DNA of 60,000 nt. It comes from Phoronis australis (taxonomy: Eukaryota > Phoronida > Phoronidae). The number at the start of each line of letters is the position of its first letter. The stretch's first letter is position 1. Location of the stretch: contig NMRA01000077.1 of NCBI GenBank assembly GCA_002633005.1, positions 339,314-399,313 of the forward strand. Direction: 5' to 3'. This document shows positions 47,608 through 59,099 of this stretch, piece after piece. Both the position numbers and the translations under genes were made by a program. The notes beneath the pieces were generated by a model, which worked only from the letters and a program-made list of their open reading frames with translations, was not told where the DNA came from and made no database searches.

Positions 47608-47841
47608 TTAAAACAACTCCTGTTCCTCCAGTTACAACACCAGCTACTACACCATCTCCTATTACAACTCCGGTTGGAGTGCCGACCACTGTGGTACCTG
47701 TCTCGACTGAAGGGCAGCAACCAACAACACCGGCACCTACTCTACCACAGACTCAGCCAACAAGACTGCTTTCCACCCGACAACCTACTCAACCACCAAC
47801 GAGACCATCTACTGAGTCAGCAACAGAGCTGCCAGCTCAGG
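47608..47841 (+). CDS. Exon 41: Thr/Pro linker 7
   Basis: 234 nt, phase 1-1. VKTTPVPPVTTPATTPSPIT, then VGVPTTVVPVSTEGQQPTTP. Almost identical to exon 44 (48940), including the upstream intron ATTTGCCTTGTTTTGATG. The two copies flank module M5. Confidence 0.87.
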
Positions 47842-48261
47842 GTAAATGTTCTCGCAAAGAAGAAAACTCTAAACTACAACATTTTCCCTGCTACACAAGA
47901 ATTGTCTCATGATACTAGTTTTGACTTTTTAACTCCTATACTAATTATGTGTTTAAGTTTTAAGACAATATCGAATGTAAAATGTGTTTTTTATTTGCAA
48001 GGGCAATTTTATGGAAATTCAAGTTATTCTGTTAAAATTTAAAGGGCTCCATACTATGAGCTGATGTTTTGAAAAGTTTGTTCTTGGACAATGATGTAAC
48101 AGAATGTTTGTGTTTTTTACTTGTTTTTCTTCTTTGGCTGTGCCTGTTGATTTACGTGATTCTGTACCACCTCACAGAAAATGTGTGCAGAATCATCAAC
48201 ACGAATTTGGAGGTAATATTTTTCCAACACATTCACGATATTCTTGATGTGTTTCCTGCAG

Positions 48262-48587
48262 GTACAACAACACCCGTACCCTGTGATAAACCTGTGGACA
48301 TGGATGTTGTCAGCAACCCAGAGAGTGTAACAGTTAGCAGCGGTGAACCACAAAATTTGAAGGCTGGTAGTGAGAAACCATATTCAAATGAACCGTCTAC
48401 TGATCCAATACCTGAAGTTACACTGACAGTGCCAGATGACGAGGAGGCCACTGGTACATTGAGCGTGACATTGCCTGAGGAAGAAGCTGAAACACCTGAA
48501 GGTGGTGAACCTACCACTCCAAATGTGGAGAAAATAGACATTTATGTGGACGAAGAGGAAACCCCAGTCAGCACATTGACGCCTGAG
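48262..48587 (+). CDS. Exon 42: beta module M5, first exon (acidic)
   Basis: 326 nt, phase 1-0. GTTTPVPCDKPVDMDVVSNP; then LTVPDDEEATGTLSVTLPEE, EAETPEGGEPTTP and IDIYVDEEETPVS. More acidic and longer than other modules; the opening Cys is in VPCD. Alternative reading: a module with an inserted acidic Thr/Pro stretch. Confidence 0.83.
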
Positions 48588-48698
48588 GTAATTTTGCTAA
48601 AAATGTTCTGTAAAAGCAAATTTCTAGTTACTAACAATATGTCATCTACAACATTCCACTCTGGAAAGATATGGAAAATATCCTCTTTTTTCTTTTAG

Positions 48699-48828
48699 GA
48701 TATTGAAGATTTGTCGGAAGAAATCCCAATTCCAAAGCCATTCAAGAAAGTGCGACTTGTTTTCACTCCGGTTGACAAGATCAAGCCAATTAATGTTGAT
48801 TCTGTGAGCTTCAATGGTTGTATTAAAG
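48699..48828 (+). CDS. Exon 43: beta module M5, second exon
   Basis: 130 nt, phase 0-1. DIEDLSEEIPIPKPFKKVRL then VDSVSFNGCIK. Closing Cys in NGC. The flanking introns are only about 110 bp each, the shortest in the gene. Confidence 0.85.
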
Positions 48829-48939
48829 GTAGGTTTGTTTCATTCAAGAGTCTATCTACAGGACACATTCTAATATTTGAGGACTAATAGTGGTCCTATT
48901 TTCTCCAAATGATCAATTTGCCTTGTTTTGATGTTTCAG

Positions 48940-49173
48940 TTAAAACAACTCCTGTTCCTCCAGTTACAACACCAGCTACTACACCATCTCCTATTACAAC
49001 TCCGGTTGGAGTGCCGACCACTGTGGTACCTGTCGTGACTGAAGGGCAGCAACCAACAACACCGGCTCCTACTCTACCACCGACTCAGCCAACAAGATTG
49101 TTTTCCACCCGACAACCTACTCAACCACCAACGAGACCATCTACTGAGTCAGCAACAGAGCTGCCAGCGCAGG
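48940..49173 (+). CDS. Exon 44: Thr/Pro linker 8 (copy of linker 7)
   Basis: 234 nt, phase 1-1. Same length as exon 41 with few changes (VVTEG for VSTEG, LPPT for LPQT, LFST for LLST). At 49257-49278 a further fragment, CTCAGGGTACGTGTTCTCGC, resembles the exon end and donor again, a remnant of a third copy. Confidence 0.87.
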
Positions 49174-50245
49174 GTAAGTGTTCTCGCAAAGAAGAAAAGT
49201 CTAAACTACACAAGAATTGTCTCATGATACTAGTTTTTCTTTTTAACTCCTAAACTCAGCTCAGGGTACGTGTTCTCGCTTACCCCTACCTTGTCTCGAA
49301 TATCTGGCCACTCACTATTTTTTGTGTTTTCTTCTAATTGGCTATCAGCACAATGGTAAGCACTTTCTTAGATAATGAATTATTGATTAGCTTAAACTCA
49401 CTGAAAAATACAATTTTGGGATTGAGTACACGTCTTGAACTTCTGCCATGAAGCAAAAAGTTCATCTTTGTTTTGTGATTTTAATCACAAATTCTCGCTA
49501 TTGGTTGTGAGTCATTCCCTGAAATCAAGGCTGGTGACTAAAGCAATTGAATTCACATACAATACTTATGACTCACAGAACAATACTTATGACTTACAGA
49601 GGTGGTTTTAGCTCTAACAGCACAGCAGCAGTCTGCAACTGCTGAGGTCAGAGTTGAAATTCCTCTTTTGATTATTTTTAACTAATAATTTCTGGCTAAT
49701 AGTGTCTCTATAAACCATTTTGCTCCATGAAAATGTTCAACAAATTTTAAGAAGACCTAGGATACATTACACCACATGTAAAGTTAAACCATGATCTTTC
49801 AGGTGAAACAATGCACTTTCTGCAGTGAGTTTTATGTTATGTCGAATTTGGAAATTCGGTTTTATGCTCTGTATAATTTAGTGCTTGTGTTGTATGCTGT
49901 TCATAAGTACATTCAGTGAATAAAGAAATACACCATTTTGAATTTGTGGCAAAAATTTGAAATTCCTTTGCTTCTACCATCTGTGGTATTGTATTTTAAT
50001 CTTTCAGGGTTTTATGTAGATTTTCCTTGCATTATGTATGATGGCGATGGTTAAATGTTTTTATTTGTTTTTTATGTCCTATTCAAAATATACTTATAAA
50101 ATAATACCAGTCATTAATACTTCTTTGTTCTATTTTTATAATGTAGTTGGAATGAAGTTTATAGGCTTTATTTTTAATTTAATAAACAGCTTCTGACTTA
50201 TGTCTTACTTTGAATTTTACTATTTTAAGCTACCATAGCCACACT

Positions 50246-50515
50246 AGATATAACTGTAAAAGGGAATGGTTCCAAATTTAGGACCATGGCCTTCTACTCG
50301 AATAGAGGACCATAGTCAAATACGAGGCCATGGTCTAGATGTAACTGCAAAATGGAATGATTCAGAATGTAAGACCATGGCCTTGTACTCGAATGGAGGA
50401 CTATAGTCAACTACAAGACCATAAAGTGGAATGGTTCCAGATATATATTATATATATATATGGCCTTGTATTTCACTATGGTTCTCTATTCAATACAAGG
50501 CCATGGCCTTAAATA
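50246..50515. repeat. GGCCATGGCC-rich tandem and inverted repeats with AT microsatellite
   Basis: Two tandem units of about 100 bp (ACCATGGCCTT.TACTCGAAT..AGGAC) followed by an (AT)n run at about 50445-50462 and an inverted piece (AATACAAGGCCATGGCCTTA). Non-coding. Confidence 0.75.
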
Positions 50516-51394
50516 CAAGTTTTTCCAATAAATGGCAATACGAGACTAGTTCTACATGTACTCAGACTTTGTTGAGGACAAAGTGTTTGTCAATGAGTTG
50601 CTGATTTTTCAGTCTTGATTTGTGTTCAAATGGTTAGCTATTGGTAAAGTGTGAGAGTACCATAATGTTTGACTAAACCTTTTCTTCCAGGACTATGTGC
50701 ATTAAGCCACAAATAGGCTAGTAATAAAACTGACTCAATAGGAGACTTTTAGTACTGGCGCTCTGTAGAGTAATGAGAGCAAGAAAGCTACTTTTGCTTG
50801 ATCCCAACTCAAATTTACAGAAATTCACTGCTTAATACAGTGATTCATTAATTTAAAAACAGAGGAATAAATCCTATTGTCAATCCCTCTTATTGTTTGA
50901 TTAGGTTAGCTTCAACAGTTCATTTTAGCTTTTTGAGGTAAAGTGGTATCAAAATTCTACCGCTTTATCAGCTGCAGCACTGACTCTGCAGTCATAGGTG
51001 CTTTATCATGTGATATCAGGAAAGGTGTTAAAACACTATCTATAAGGGTGAAATCTCCCGTCTGCATTACATGGGATCTGTAGGTGGCATTGAACGCCTG
51101 TCGACCAAAATCGTGATTGTGGTCTGATGGGTTTGTGAATTTCAATATGGCGTGGCTATTTTGAAAGTCAGTTATTTGTTCTCAGCCAGTCTTTTGAGCT
51201 GTCTGTATCAACTGGGCTGCCTGTTCTGGCCATTACAAGGTATTATTATCTTTTGTTATTTGACCTTTTTTACTTTATCTTGTTTATTGGGTTACATACT
51301 GTTAATCAAGGATCACCATTTTTTGTGATGATGAGTTAATTTTTGGTCATACAAAGTGAAGGTATTAACATTTTCATATTATTTTAATTTTCAG

Positions 51395-51445
51395 CGACAT
51401 CAGCACGAACACAACCTCCCACACTTCCACCCTCAACCACTACAG
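51395..51445 (+). CDS. Exon 45: short Thr/Pro linker 9
   Basis: 51 nt, phase 1-1 (acceptor attttcag, donor gtagtc). ATSARTQPPTLPPSTTT. A shortened paralogue of exon 34 (APTQPPTLPSTQP...PSTTT). Confidence 0.8.
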
Positions 51446-52437
51446 GTAGTCATTTGCTGTTTGGTTTAAAAGGTTACTAAACTCTGTTTTGGTGTTTCAC
51501 CTAAGGTGGTTCTGTCATCTGTACCAGTTGCACTTCACTTGAAATCTAAAGGCATTGTTCAGGTGAAGCATAGGTTCAGTGTGTCAAAATTGATCTTTCG
51601 TTTTGAAGTGGGTGGTCTTTCCTCAGAATGGTCTAATAACGGCCAACGTGTTAAGCATTCTTGTTGATTTAGCAAACCTACTAATTTTATTTTTTAAATT
51701 TAATCCAAAATGTTTGCAGTTGGAAACTTAAAGGAAGCATTTGTTTTGTACTTATTCAGATTCAGTTCCATTTCACTGTTTAGCTGACTAACAAACAGTT
51801 GAATTAAGCCTTTTGCTCTCGTGACATTTGTCTCATTATGTTTCTTTCTGTGATTGGGTTTTACTTTATTATCACCAAGAATGTTGAAACTATCAAAAAC
51901 TCAAGAAAACGCTTCAGAATTTTTTGGGGTTCACCAAATGTAAAATTGAATATGTATGAAATTCCTATGTCTTGAGTTGCATGCTCATTCGGCAACACTT
52001 CAAGATCGGTTGAGTGGCAATATTTTAACACCGAAAAGCAAAAGCACTACGGTTAAGAATTCAACATTAGCAGTAGCAAAACATCTGCAAAGTAGACTAG
52101 GTCTTTTAGTGATCCCTTGTGTTTCAGATCAATTTGTTGACTGGAACTGGGTTTATGTTAGCTCATAAGTTCATAGTGGTTCACTTTAATTTTTGTTCTG
52201 GGAACATTAGTCATATTTTAGGCCACTTTTCTTCATTCTTGTATTAAAATGTTTATTGTGTTATGACTATTTGATATATTTTAAGTTGGCATTTCTTTTT
52301 TGAAGTTTTTCATGGCTTGGAACTGCTGAAGCTTTGAGGATTTTTGGCTTTGAACGCTTTACAATTCCTTGTGGTGAAAAATCTCAGTCTCTAAACTCAG
52401 AATTAAATGAAGGGAATCAACTGTACAAATTTTGCAG

Positions 52438-52730
52438 AACAAGTGCAGAATCGTCTCACATGTCCTCTGAAGGAAGCAATGGGTGACAAATCAGTGATTA
52501 AAAACAAGGATATTAAAGCTACATACTCAGGACCTGAAAGTGCTGTAAAATACTTAAGGCCAGACAGTCCTGTCAAATACAGAGCCAAACCAGTTGATGG
52601 AAAGGTTGTCATCACAATCACTGTTGATGAGAAAGAAATGTCAAGTTTTGCTCTCGTTAATGAAAAGACCAGTAACATTGCAAGCATGAATGTTCTTCTT
52701 GACGGTGTTGCTGCAGCAGTAGGCAATGAG
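52438..52730 (+). CDS. Exon 46: beta module M6, first exon (paralogue of M3)
   Basis: 293 nt, phase 1-0. EQVQNRLTCPLKEAMGDKSV, then identical to exon 35 from the KDIKATYSG region onward. Donor gttagt. Confidence 0.87.
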
Positions 52731-53264
52731 GTTAGTGGTTGTCACCAACTTAGTTAGTGTCAAAGTCAACTTTTTTGTGATACCTGGGGTGCAGTCTGTA
52801 GATTCAATAGATTAGCCATACACTTGTGGCAAGAAATCTTTGTTAATGGAGTGGACACTGTGAATTCTGTCCCATAATTCATTAATCCGATCGTATAATT
52901 TTAAAAGTCCAGTTTCAGTGTCCATGATTCACTTCAATGGTCACCATGATGCTAGGTTATGGAAATAAGGCCTAAAAATTGCTTTCAAAACACTCGCCTT
53001 TCACTCTCATGATTTTGCGTGGTCCTGTGTTATCTTGAGTTTTGTCGAGCTTCTAATTTGTTAGTTAATTTCTGTCATTACTCAGATTCCATTGCTACAT
53101 TTTCTCATGAAAGGTAAAGAATCCTGTGTTTTGTCATTATCAGTTGCCGTATTGAACAAAATCTAGACAAAATTATCTATAATTTTGTTAAATCAGTGTC
53201 TGTCTTCTTTTCAATGTGTCTTTATTGATTAGAATCTAAGTTTGGCTTATAAAATATTCCACAG

Positions 53265-53385
53265 GATCTGGAGATAGAATTTCCGGGTGGCGTTGCACCT
53301 GTCAAGTTAACGATTGAGCTAAATTCAATCAGCTCAACTCAGGAAGTAGTCACCCAGTTTGTGTCACTGCTGGTGTGTGCCGAAG
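53265..53385 (+). CDS. Exon 47: beta module M6, second exon
   Basis: 121 nt, phase 0-1. DLEIEFPGGVAPVKLTIELN then VVTQFVSLLVCAE. Same length and ends as exon 36. Donor gtaggt. Confidence 0.88.
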
Positions 53386-53850
53386 GTAGGTGTTTTTACC
53401 AATATTTTTACTTGATTTTGTAATTTCATGTTCTCAAAATGTAGTATACCTAAAATAGTTAATAAGGGTGAACTATCAGTGGTTTGTATGGTTTCCGTTA
53501 GTGTGATTGAAGTTCACTCCGTTTGATTCCCGAGCAGTTTTAACAGAAAATTAGTGTATTACTCAGTCTGTCAGCTTACACAAAAATCAAAGCCAGAAAC
53601 ATGTTCAATAAGCTTCTTTAGCAGTTTTTAGCAAGCAAGCATAGGCAAGTGCTTCCATTCACTTTCGATGGGTAGTTGGCTTAGAAATCCAAGATGGTAT
53701 CCATGGCCACCTTAGGGTTTCAAGGTGTTTCACATTAGGCGAGCCCTCTGGTGAGAGTCCACCACTTCAGTTACTGCATGATTTGTACCACAGTCATTTC
53801 AAACCTGATAATGAACTTAAGGTAAGTGTGCTGTGTATTCTTTATTTTAG

Positions 53851-53889
53851 ACACAGAAGGCATAAAGATTCATAGCACAACTCCAGAGG
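53851..53889 (+). CDS. Exon 48: 13-residue micro-linker (paralogue of exon 37)
   Basis: 39 nt, phase 1-1 (acceptor ttattttag, donor gtaagc). DTEGIKIHSTTPE. Conserved length, frame and position support it as a real exon. Confidence 0.8.
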
Positions 53890-54755
53890 GTAAGCATGAC
53901 AATTTATACTAAAACATTCAATTTCATTAAATGCATGTTGTTTCAGAATTTTCCATTGGGATTAGCCAAAAAAATGAATATTTCATTTGGTGAATAAGTG
54001 CGCAGCTGACAGATGGTCTGGCACAAGTTGTTATTACATTTATGATACATAGTCACTTAACATGTGAATGATTTACAAATTCCTCAACATAACTACCAGG
54101 AACTAAGGCAAGACTAATTTTTGCTGTAGTAAATGTTGGCCATCTTATCCAAAGAAAGCTGAAGATTTGACAGTTCATGTTTTCTAAGCCAATAGAAATG
54201 CGTGATTGTGTCTCAATTCATGTAGTCAGGTTCGCTGTAGTTAGAAAGAAGAGCAACACGAGGAATTTGCCAGGGAATTAGTTGTGCTGTTTTGAAAGTG
54301 GGAAATAATGCCAGGAATTGAAAAGTAGATGTAGGAAATGGCGAATGGTTAGGACTAATTTGAACTTAACCAGCACATCCAATTCTCTGTTGTGAATTGC
54401 CCATAGAGCAACTGGCCAGTCTGTCTTCATTCCGTAATTTTTTTACTTCATTTTCATTTAAATTGTTTATACTTGCTTCAAGTGAACGATAATTGTTCAC
54501 CCAATCGGAGATTCTGCATGTGTTGCAAAGTGACAGAAACAAGAGCAGTATAGTGAAGCGGTTCTGTAACTTCATTTACCTTAAAGGATGAGCCTGCTTC
54601 AGGATACTGCGCTATCTGTTTAATCATTGATGAATTGTAGACGAGCAACAAAGAAAATGTAGAGTATCTCAGGGGAAAAAGCTCAAAAACAACACTTTGT
54701 GAAAAATTAAGCAAATTAATATACAATGTAGAGAACTAAAAATGTCAAATTTGTG

Positions 54756-54947
54756 AAGGTTAATCTATCTTTAGTCCTTAATGTTATGTAGGTTCTTATT
54801 GATAAGGTTAATCTATCTTTAGTCCTTAATGTTATGTAGGTTCTTATTGATAAGGTTAATCTATCTTTAGTCCTTAATGTTATGTAGGTTCTTATTGATA
54901 AGGTTAATCTATCTTTAGTCCTTAATGTTATGTAGGTTCTTATTGAT
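54756..54947. repeat. 48-bp minisatellite, 4 copies
   Basis: AAGGTTAATCTATCTTTAGT and onward repeats at 54756, 54804, 54852 and 54900. Since 48 is a multiple of three, a repeated minus-strand frame arises, but it is intronic. Confidence 0.95.
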
Positions 54948-55495
54948 AATTCTATGCATTTAGCCAAATATCTACAAAACTACAGAATGTTTCTCTGTGA
55001 AAGACAAAGTATATATTACCTGAAATTAGAAACTGTAGAATTCAATTCTTGACTTGATACCAAACTACGACCACTTACATATTAGGTTATGCGACTATGT
55101 CTTTTTAGTAAATCTTAGCAGAAAAAGAGAAGCACATACATAGCCAAACAGTGTCATCATTAAGATGACCCAATTCCGTTTGATGCAAATGTATATGACT
55201 TGTCTCAAAAATGCTGTTACAGTTTTCTAAATTATCACAAACGCTCTTATTTTATTTAACTTTTGAGTATTTTATACAAACCCTAAAATTCTTGTTTTAT
55301 AAGCTCTCATCCAGCACAGGATGTGACAGTTCCATATGAATCCAATCGGCCATTTTTCCTTTATGGTGTTCCACAGGTAGCCAGATTTGACCACTTTTCC
55401 AGGTCCCTTCATAAACTTAAACAGTTTGATATGGAACATGTGGTGATTGCTTTGGCACTAAGAATTAATCTTTGTTGATTACTCTGAACATTTAG

Positions 55496-55794
55496 GTCAG
55501 ACGACACCAAGTTCTTTGGACTTCACGAAAGGGAAAAAAGAATTGTGCGTCAAATCAGATATGATGGTCAGCCCTGTTGTCCAGTTCAAGTCGTCGAGTG
55601 GAAATCCTGAAGATGCCAAAAGTTACACCCCTAACCCACTGACATTCGACATCACTGACAAAGAACGAACGTTTACCATGGTATTCCCTGACAAACCAGT
55701 GGCTGAAGTGGATTTAATAAAGATACAGGAAGTGACAAATTATGAGACAGTCAAGATAGCAATTGATGGCCAGGAATTTTATGACTTTGATGTT
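55496..55794 (+). CDS. Exon 49: beta module M7, first exon (paralogue of M4)
   Basis: 299 nt, phase 1-0. GQTTPSSLDFTKGKKELCVK, then as exon 38 through the SGNPEDAKSYTPN core, diverging again at DLIKIQEVTNYETV. Donor gtaagt. Confidence 0.88.
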
Positions 55795-56039
55795 GTAAGT
55801 TTTTTATGCACAATCCTGTTTTGTACCAACTCCAGATGGTTTTCATTTTGTGGAAAATTCACTTAAAAAGTTTATCAAAAATAATTTCATGGTATTGCAT
55901 TTCCTGACATTGCACTATGTGTATGTCCTGTTGGTCAGAACTAATACTTGGTGAACCATTTGATATAGCTTACTTGTTGGACTGTGGAGTCTAGTTAACT
56001 GAAGAACCATTTTTGACACAGTAGCTGCATGTGTTTCAG

Positions 56040-56172
56040 AAAAACATTTTGACCAAACCCATCTGGATGTTTGTCAGTCCATCAGAACTCATCATCACTG
56101 TTGTGGCAAAGAATGCTAACTTGCCTTCTACTTTGAAGATTAAGAAAGTCTCTGGCTGTTTCATCGGACCAG
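56040..56172 (+). CDS. Exon 50: beta module M7, second exon
   Basis: 133 nt, phase 0-1. KNILTKPIWMFVSPSELIIT then STLKIKKVSGCFIGP. Same ends as exon 39. Donor gtgaga. Confidence 0.88.
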
Positions 56173-57141
56173 GTGAGATGTTTTTTTGAGTCCATTAAAA
56201 CCGCGTCTTTAAATAGGCACCATGTTTTGGCGACATGCAGAAGACCAATTGCAGGGTCCATAACTATATCACCGGTTTTCATCACCGAATCTATCTCAGA
56301 GTGAATGCATGATATAACACGCATTAGTTACATTTCAGGGTCCAAAGATATTCTGTGAATTGACTTGGAGGTAGCTGTTGTCCTCATCTTGGGCCATTGT
56401 GCATTAACAATTCTTGTGATGACAAGAATACTTCCTTATCCCATGGGACAGCTTGGTAGATCATGTGAAATTAGGGAACTGAAGAGCATGGAAAAGCCAT
56501 TATAGCTAAAATTCCTGTATTACCAGTTGTTATGAAAAAATTTGGAAAAATTATTCACTCTCAGGTGTATGAGTAGTGTGACCATTCAGGTGTCAAGTAG
56601 AGAGTTGTATGAATACCAAAGTGGAGCCGGAGAATATAAATATAAATGAGTAATGTAAAATAAACTAATGGTTGATAAATAATAAATACGACAAATATCA
56701 GAATAATGATGATTAATGCATTTAACGAGTTAGATTTGATAATAGAAATACTGGGTCTAATGACAGTGCCAATATATCTATATTCATAATACCAGAAATA
56801 ATTTGGTAAACATTCCTTTTCCCATTCTGATGCCTTGCTATGGAACAATTTTGATACTGATGTCCGTCAAAATAAAGATTTGGTATTTTCAAGTCCAGGT
56901 ACCTGGGTAATTTTTGATTATTGTAGTTTTAATTGTATAGTATTTCACTCTTTTGTGTCAATTACGATCTTGTTTATTATATTTTTAATATTTTATCACA
57001 ACTTTATGGGAGACCAGTTGTATAACTGAATAGGTTTTACCCTGAATAAACCTATATCTCAATTAATTAAATGAGGGAAGGGTTTCCCATCTCCACATCT
57101 TCACGTTATGTTTCTGCTCTAGAACTAGTGTGTATTTTTAG

Positions 57142-57450
57142 TTCAACCTCTGAGCACAACTGAGTCACCCATAGTACTGCCTGAAAAGACACCAGTGACA
57201 CCTTCAACTACACAGGCTCCTACAGTGCAACCATCAACATCACTGGCCATTGTGGAAATTACCCAGCCACCAACCCAACCTCAAACAGAAGCTCTAACAC
57301 AACCCCCTGCTACTTCACCATTTCCATCGTCTGTTCTTGTGGAGACGACACTTCTGCCGCGGCTAACATCCACTGCGGAAGCTGTTCGACCTCCACCAAC
57401 AACGCAACCTCTTCTCGAAACAGCTCCACCAGGTGGTACTACTTCACGCG
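57142..57450 (+). CDS. Exon 51: Thr/Pro linker 10 (long)
   Basis: 309 nt, phase 1-1. About 103 residues without Cys: VQPLSTTESPIVLPEKTPVT, TQPPTQPQTEALTQPP, ETAPPGGTTSR. Mucin-like. Donor gtaaga. Confidence 0.88.
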
Positions 57451-57731
57451 GTAAGATGCACTAATATTACTAGTGTTGTTTTTACCAACAAACTAGTTGA
57501 GTACTGTTATAATCTCGTCTGCTGGACGAAAACTCGATCTGGTGTGGATGGTGTTCTTGCGACTAGTCAAGGTCATCCCATCCAAGGAGCTCAAGACATA
57601 CATTTTATTTAACTTAATCTAGCTATTTTATTAATGAACAAGCATGTGTGTGTGTTCATCATGTGTGTGTGTTCATATGTTTCCTTTCTCATGGGGCTTG
57701 GTATTTACACATCGTGTTTCTGGTTTTCTAG

Positions 57732-58051
57732 CTACTCCTGGTAAGCTCAAGCAATTCACAACACCAACTCCACCTAGCGTTAAAGGATGCACTGATGTGG
57801 ACATGCAAAACTTTCCGTACAAATTGTCGACATCGAGTGGCAACGGAGCCGATCTGCTCACACCAGAGGGTTGGGATTCTGAACCTTTGGCCAAACCAAC
57901 ACCGATGATTGAAATTGTCCTGTCTGAGCCTGACCAACCACCGACTGTTGTAGGAACTCTGGTGGTTGAGGTTTCTGGAACTGAAGCCAACCTGAAACAA
58001 GTCCACGTGTACAGCGACACTGCTAATCCTGTGTCATTGACTTTCACACCT
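57732..58051 (+). CDS. Exon 52: beta module M8, first exon
   Basis: 320 nt, phase 1-0. Linker-like start ATPGKLKQFTTPTPPSVKGC, then DLLTPEGWDSEPLAKPTPMI and TLVVEVSGTEANLKQVHVYS. The W keeps the aromatic position of the M1/M2 WSP core. Donor gtacgt. Confidence 0.87.
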
Positions 58052-58292
58052 GTACGTCAAAAGAGTATTCTGTAATTTCACATCTTGTTGCTAGAATATT
58101 GCAAAACATACATAGTTTGTAAACTTTTGTGTATAACATCCAAGTCTCTTTGGGATCAACCATCTGAGTACCAATAAAATTGACTGAATAGACACCTGTG
58201 ACGTATCTAAATCCACACAGGGCTAATTAGGGCAAGCGGTAACTGCAAACATAAATCATGCTAGTGGTGGTGAATCTACCTGTTCAAGCCAT

Positions 58293-58478
58293 CAGTTTAC
58301 AATCAGTGTTAAAGTTTACAATCAGTGTTACAGTTTACAATCCGTGGTACAGTTTACAGTCAGTGTAACAGTTTACAATCAGCGTTACAGTTTACAATCA
58401 GCGTTACAGTTTACAATCAGCGTTACAGTTTACAGTCAGCATTACAGTTTACAATGAGTATAACAGTTTACAATTAGA
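58293..58478. repeat. 19-bp minisatellite, ~10 copies
   Basis: CAGTTTACAATCAGTGTTA with variants (AGCGTTA, CCGTGGTA) in the intron between the two M8 exons. Confidence 0.93.
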
Positions 58479-58631
58479 AGAAACCAAAACAGGGTGCACC
58501 CCAGAACATGGATCAAAACGGTGCGCCCCAGAACATGGATAAAAACAATTTTTCAAGATGGCACTGCATGAAGCTTTAATAGTTTACTGAAATCACTGAA
58601 AGTTTTTTTGTTTGTTTTGACCTCATTGCAG

Positions 58632-58752
58632 GGAGAGCCTATCGTAATTGAATCTGTAGTAGCTCGTATTCTCAAAGTCAACTTAATCCCCAACAATAAG
58701 GAGGAACCAGTCAAAGGTGTACGCCTTGTGGAAATGTGTGTCAAGGAAAAGT
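58632..58752 (+). CDS. Exon 53: beta module M8, second exon
   Basis: 121 nt, phase 0-1. GEPIVIESVVARILKVNLIP then VKGVRLVEMCVKEK. Closing Cys in EMC. Donor gtaagt. Confidence 0.88.
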
Positions 58753-59099
58753 GTAAGTTTAGTAAATAGTTCAAACCCTGATCTGGCAGATGTTGCAACA
58801 TGGCATTTTGAGCTCGATTATGGAATGCGCATTTGAGTAGAAAGCATCAACTCTGTCCCAGTTGTTGCAGCCGCTTGTCGCGATAGTGAAAATACTTGTG
58901 GGAAAGGAATTTTCCAGCTTTCAACCAGTCACAATGTTCAATTTTAACGATTTCAACTTCATTTTTGCTACATGACATAGTCGTTTTAGTGTTGGAAATG
59001 TTGTGTTTCACTAGAAGTTGTAGATCAGTTCCAGCAGTCTCAAAAGCAAAAGTAGTTAGACGGCATCAATGTTGAAGAGCTTATTTATTTTTCAATTAG

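Larger units (their letters stand above)
2278..59099. other. Remaining introns >300 bp with nothing further seen
   Basis: Introns where I see no other gene or clear repeat: 2278-3507, 3679-4711, 4897-5701, 7272-8170, 8331-8790, 9942-10472, 10803-11334, 15874-16527, 23986-24743, 24908-26192, 26322-26905, 29572-29930, 30200-31218, 34960-36206, 36367-36728, 36792-37096, 37310-38091, 42444-43024, 43064-44073 (short 13-bp repeat near 43226-43258), 46767-47607, 47842-48261, 51446-52437, 52731-53264, 53386-53850, 56173-57141 and 58753-59099. Short open frames in them lack domain features. A stretch near 31061 resembles one near 55338 (GAATCCAATC.GCCATTTTT, then GTAGCCAGATTT or similar), probably another dispersed repeat. 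Confidence 0.5.

Noticed and set aside
49600-49660. Possible small exon around ACAGCACAGCAGCAGTCTGC
   Set aside because: No phase-consistent acceptor/donor pair and no linker- or module-like content.
57673-58047. Minus-strand 124-aa frame
   Set aside because: Antisense shadow of the M8 first exon, which has splice sites and phase support on the plus strand.
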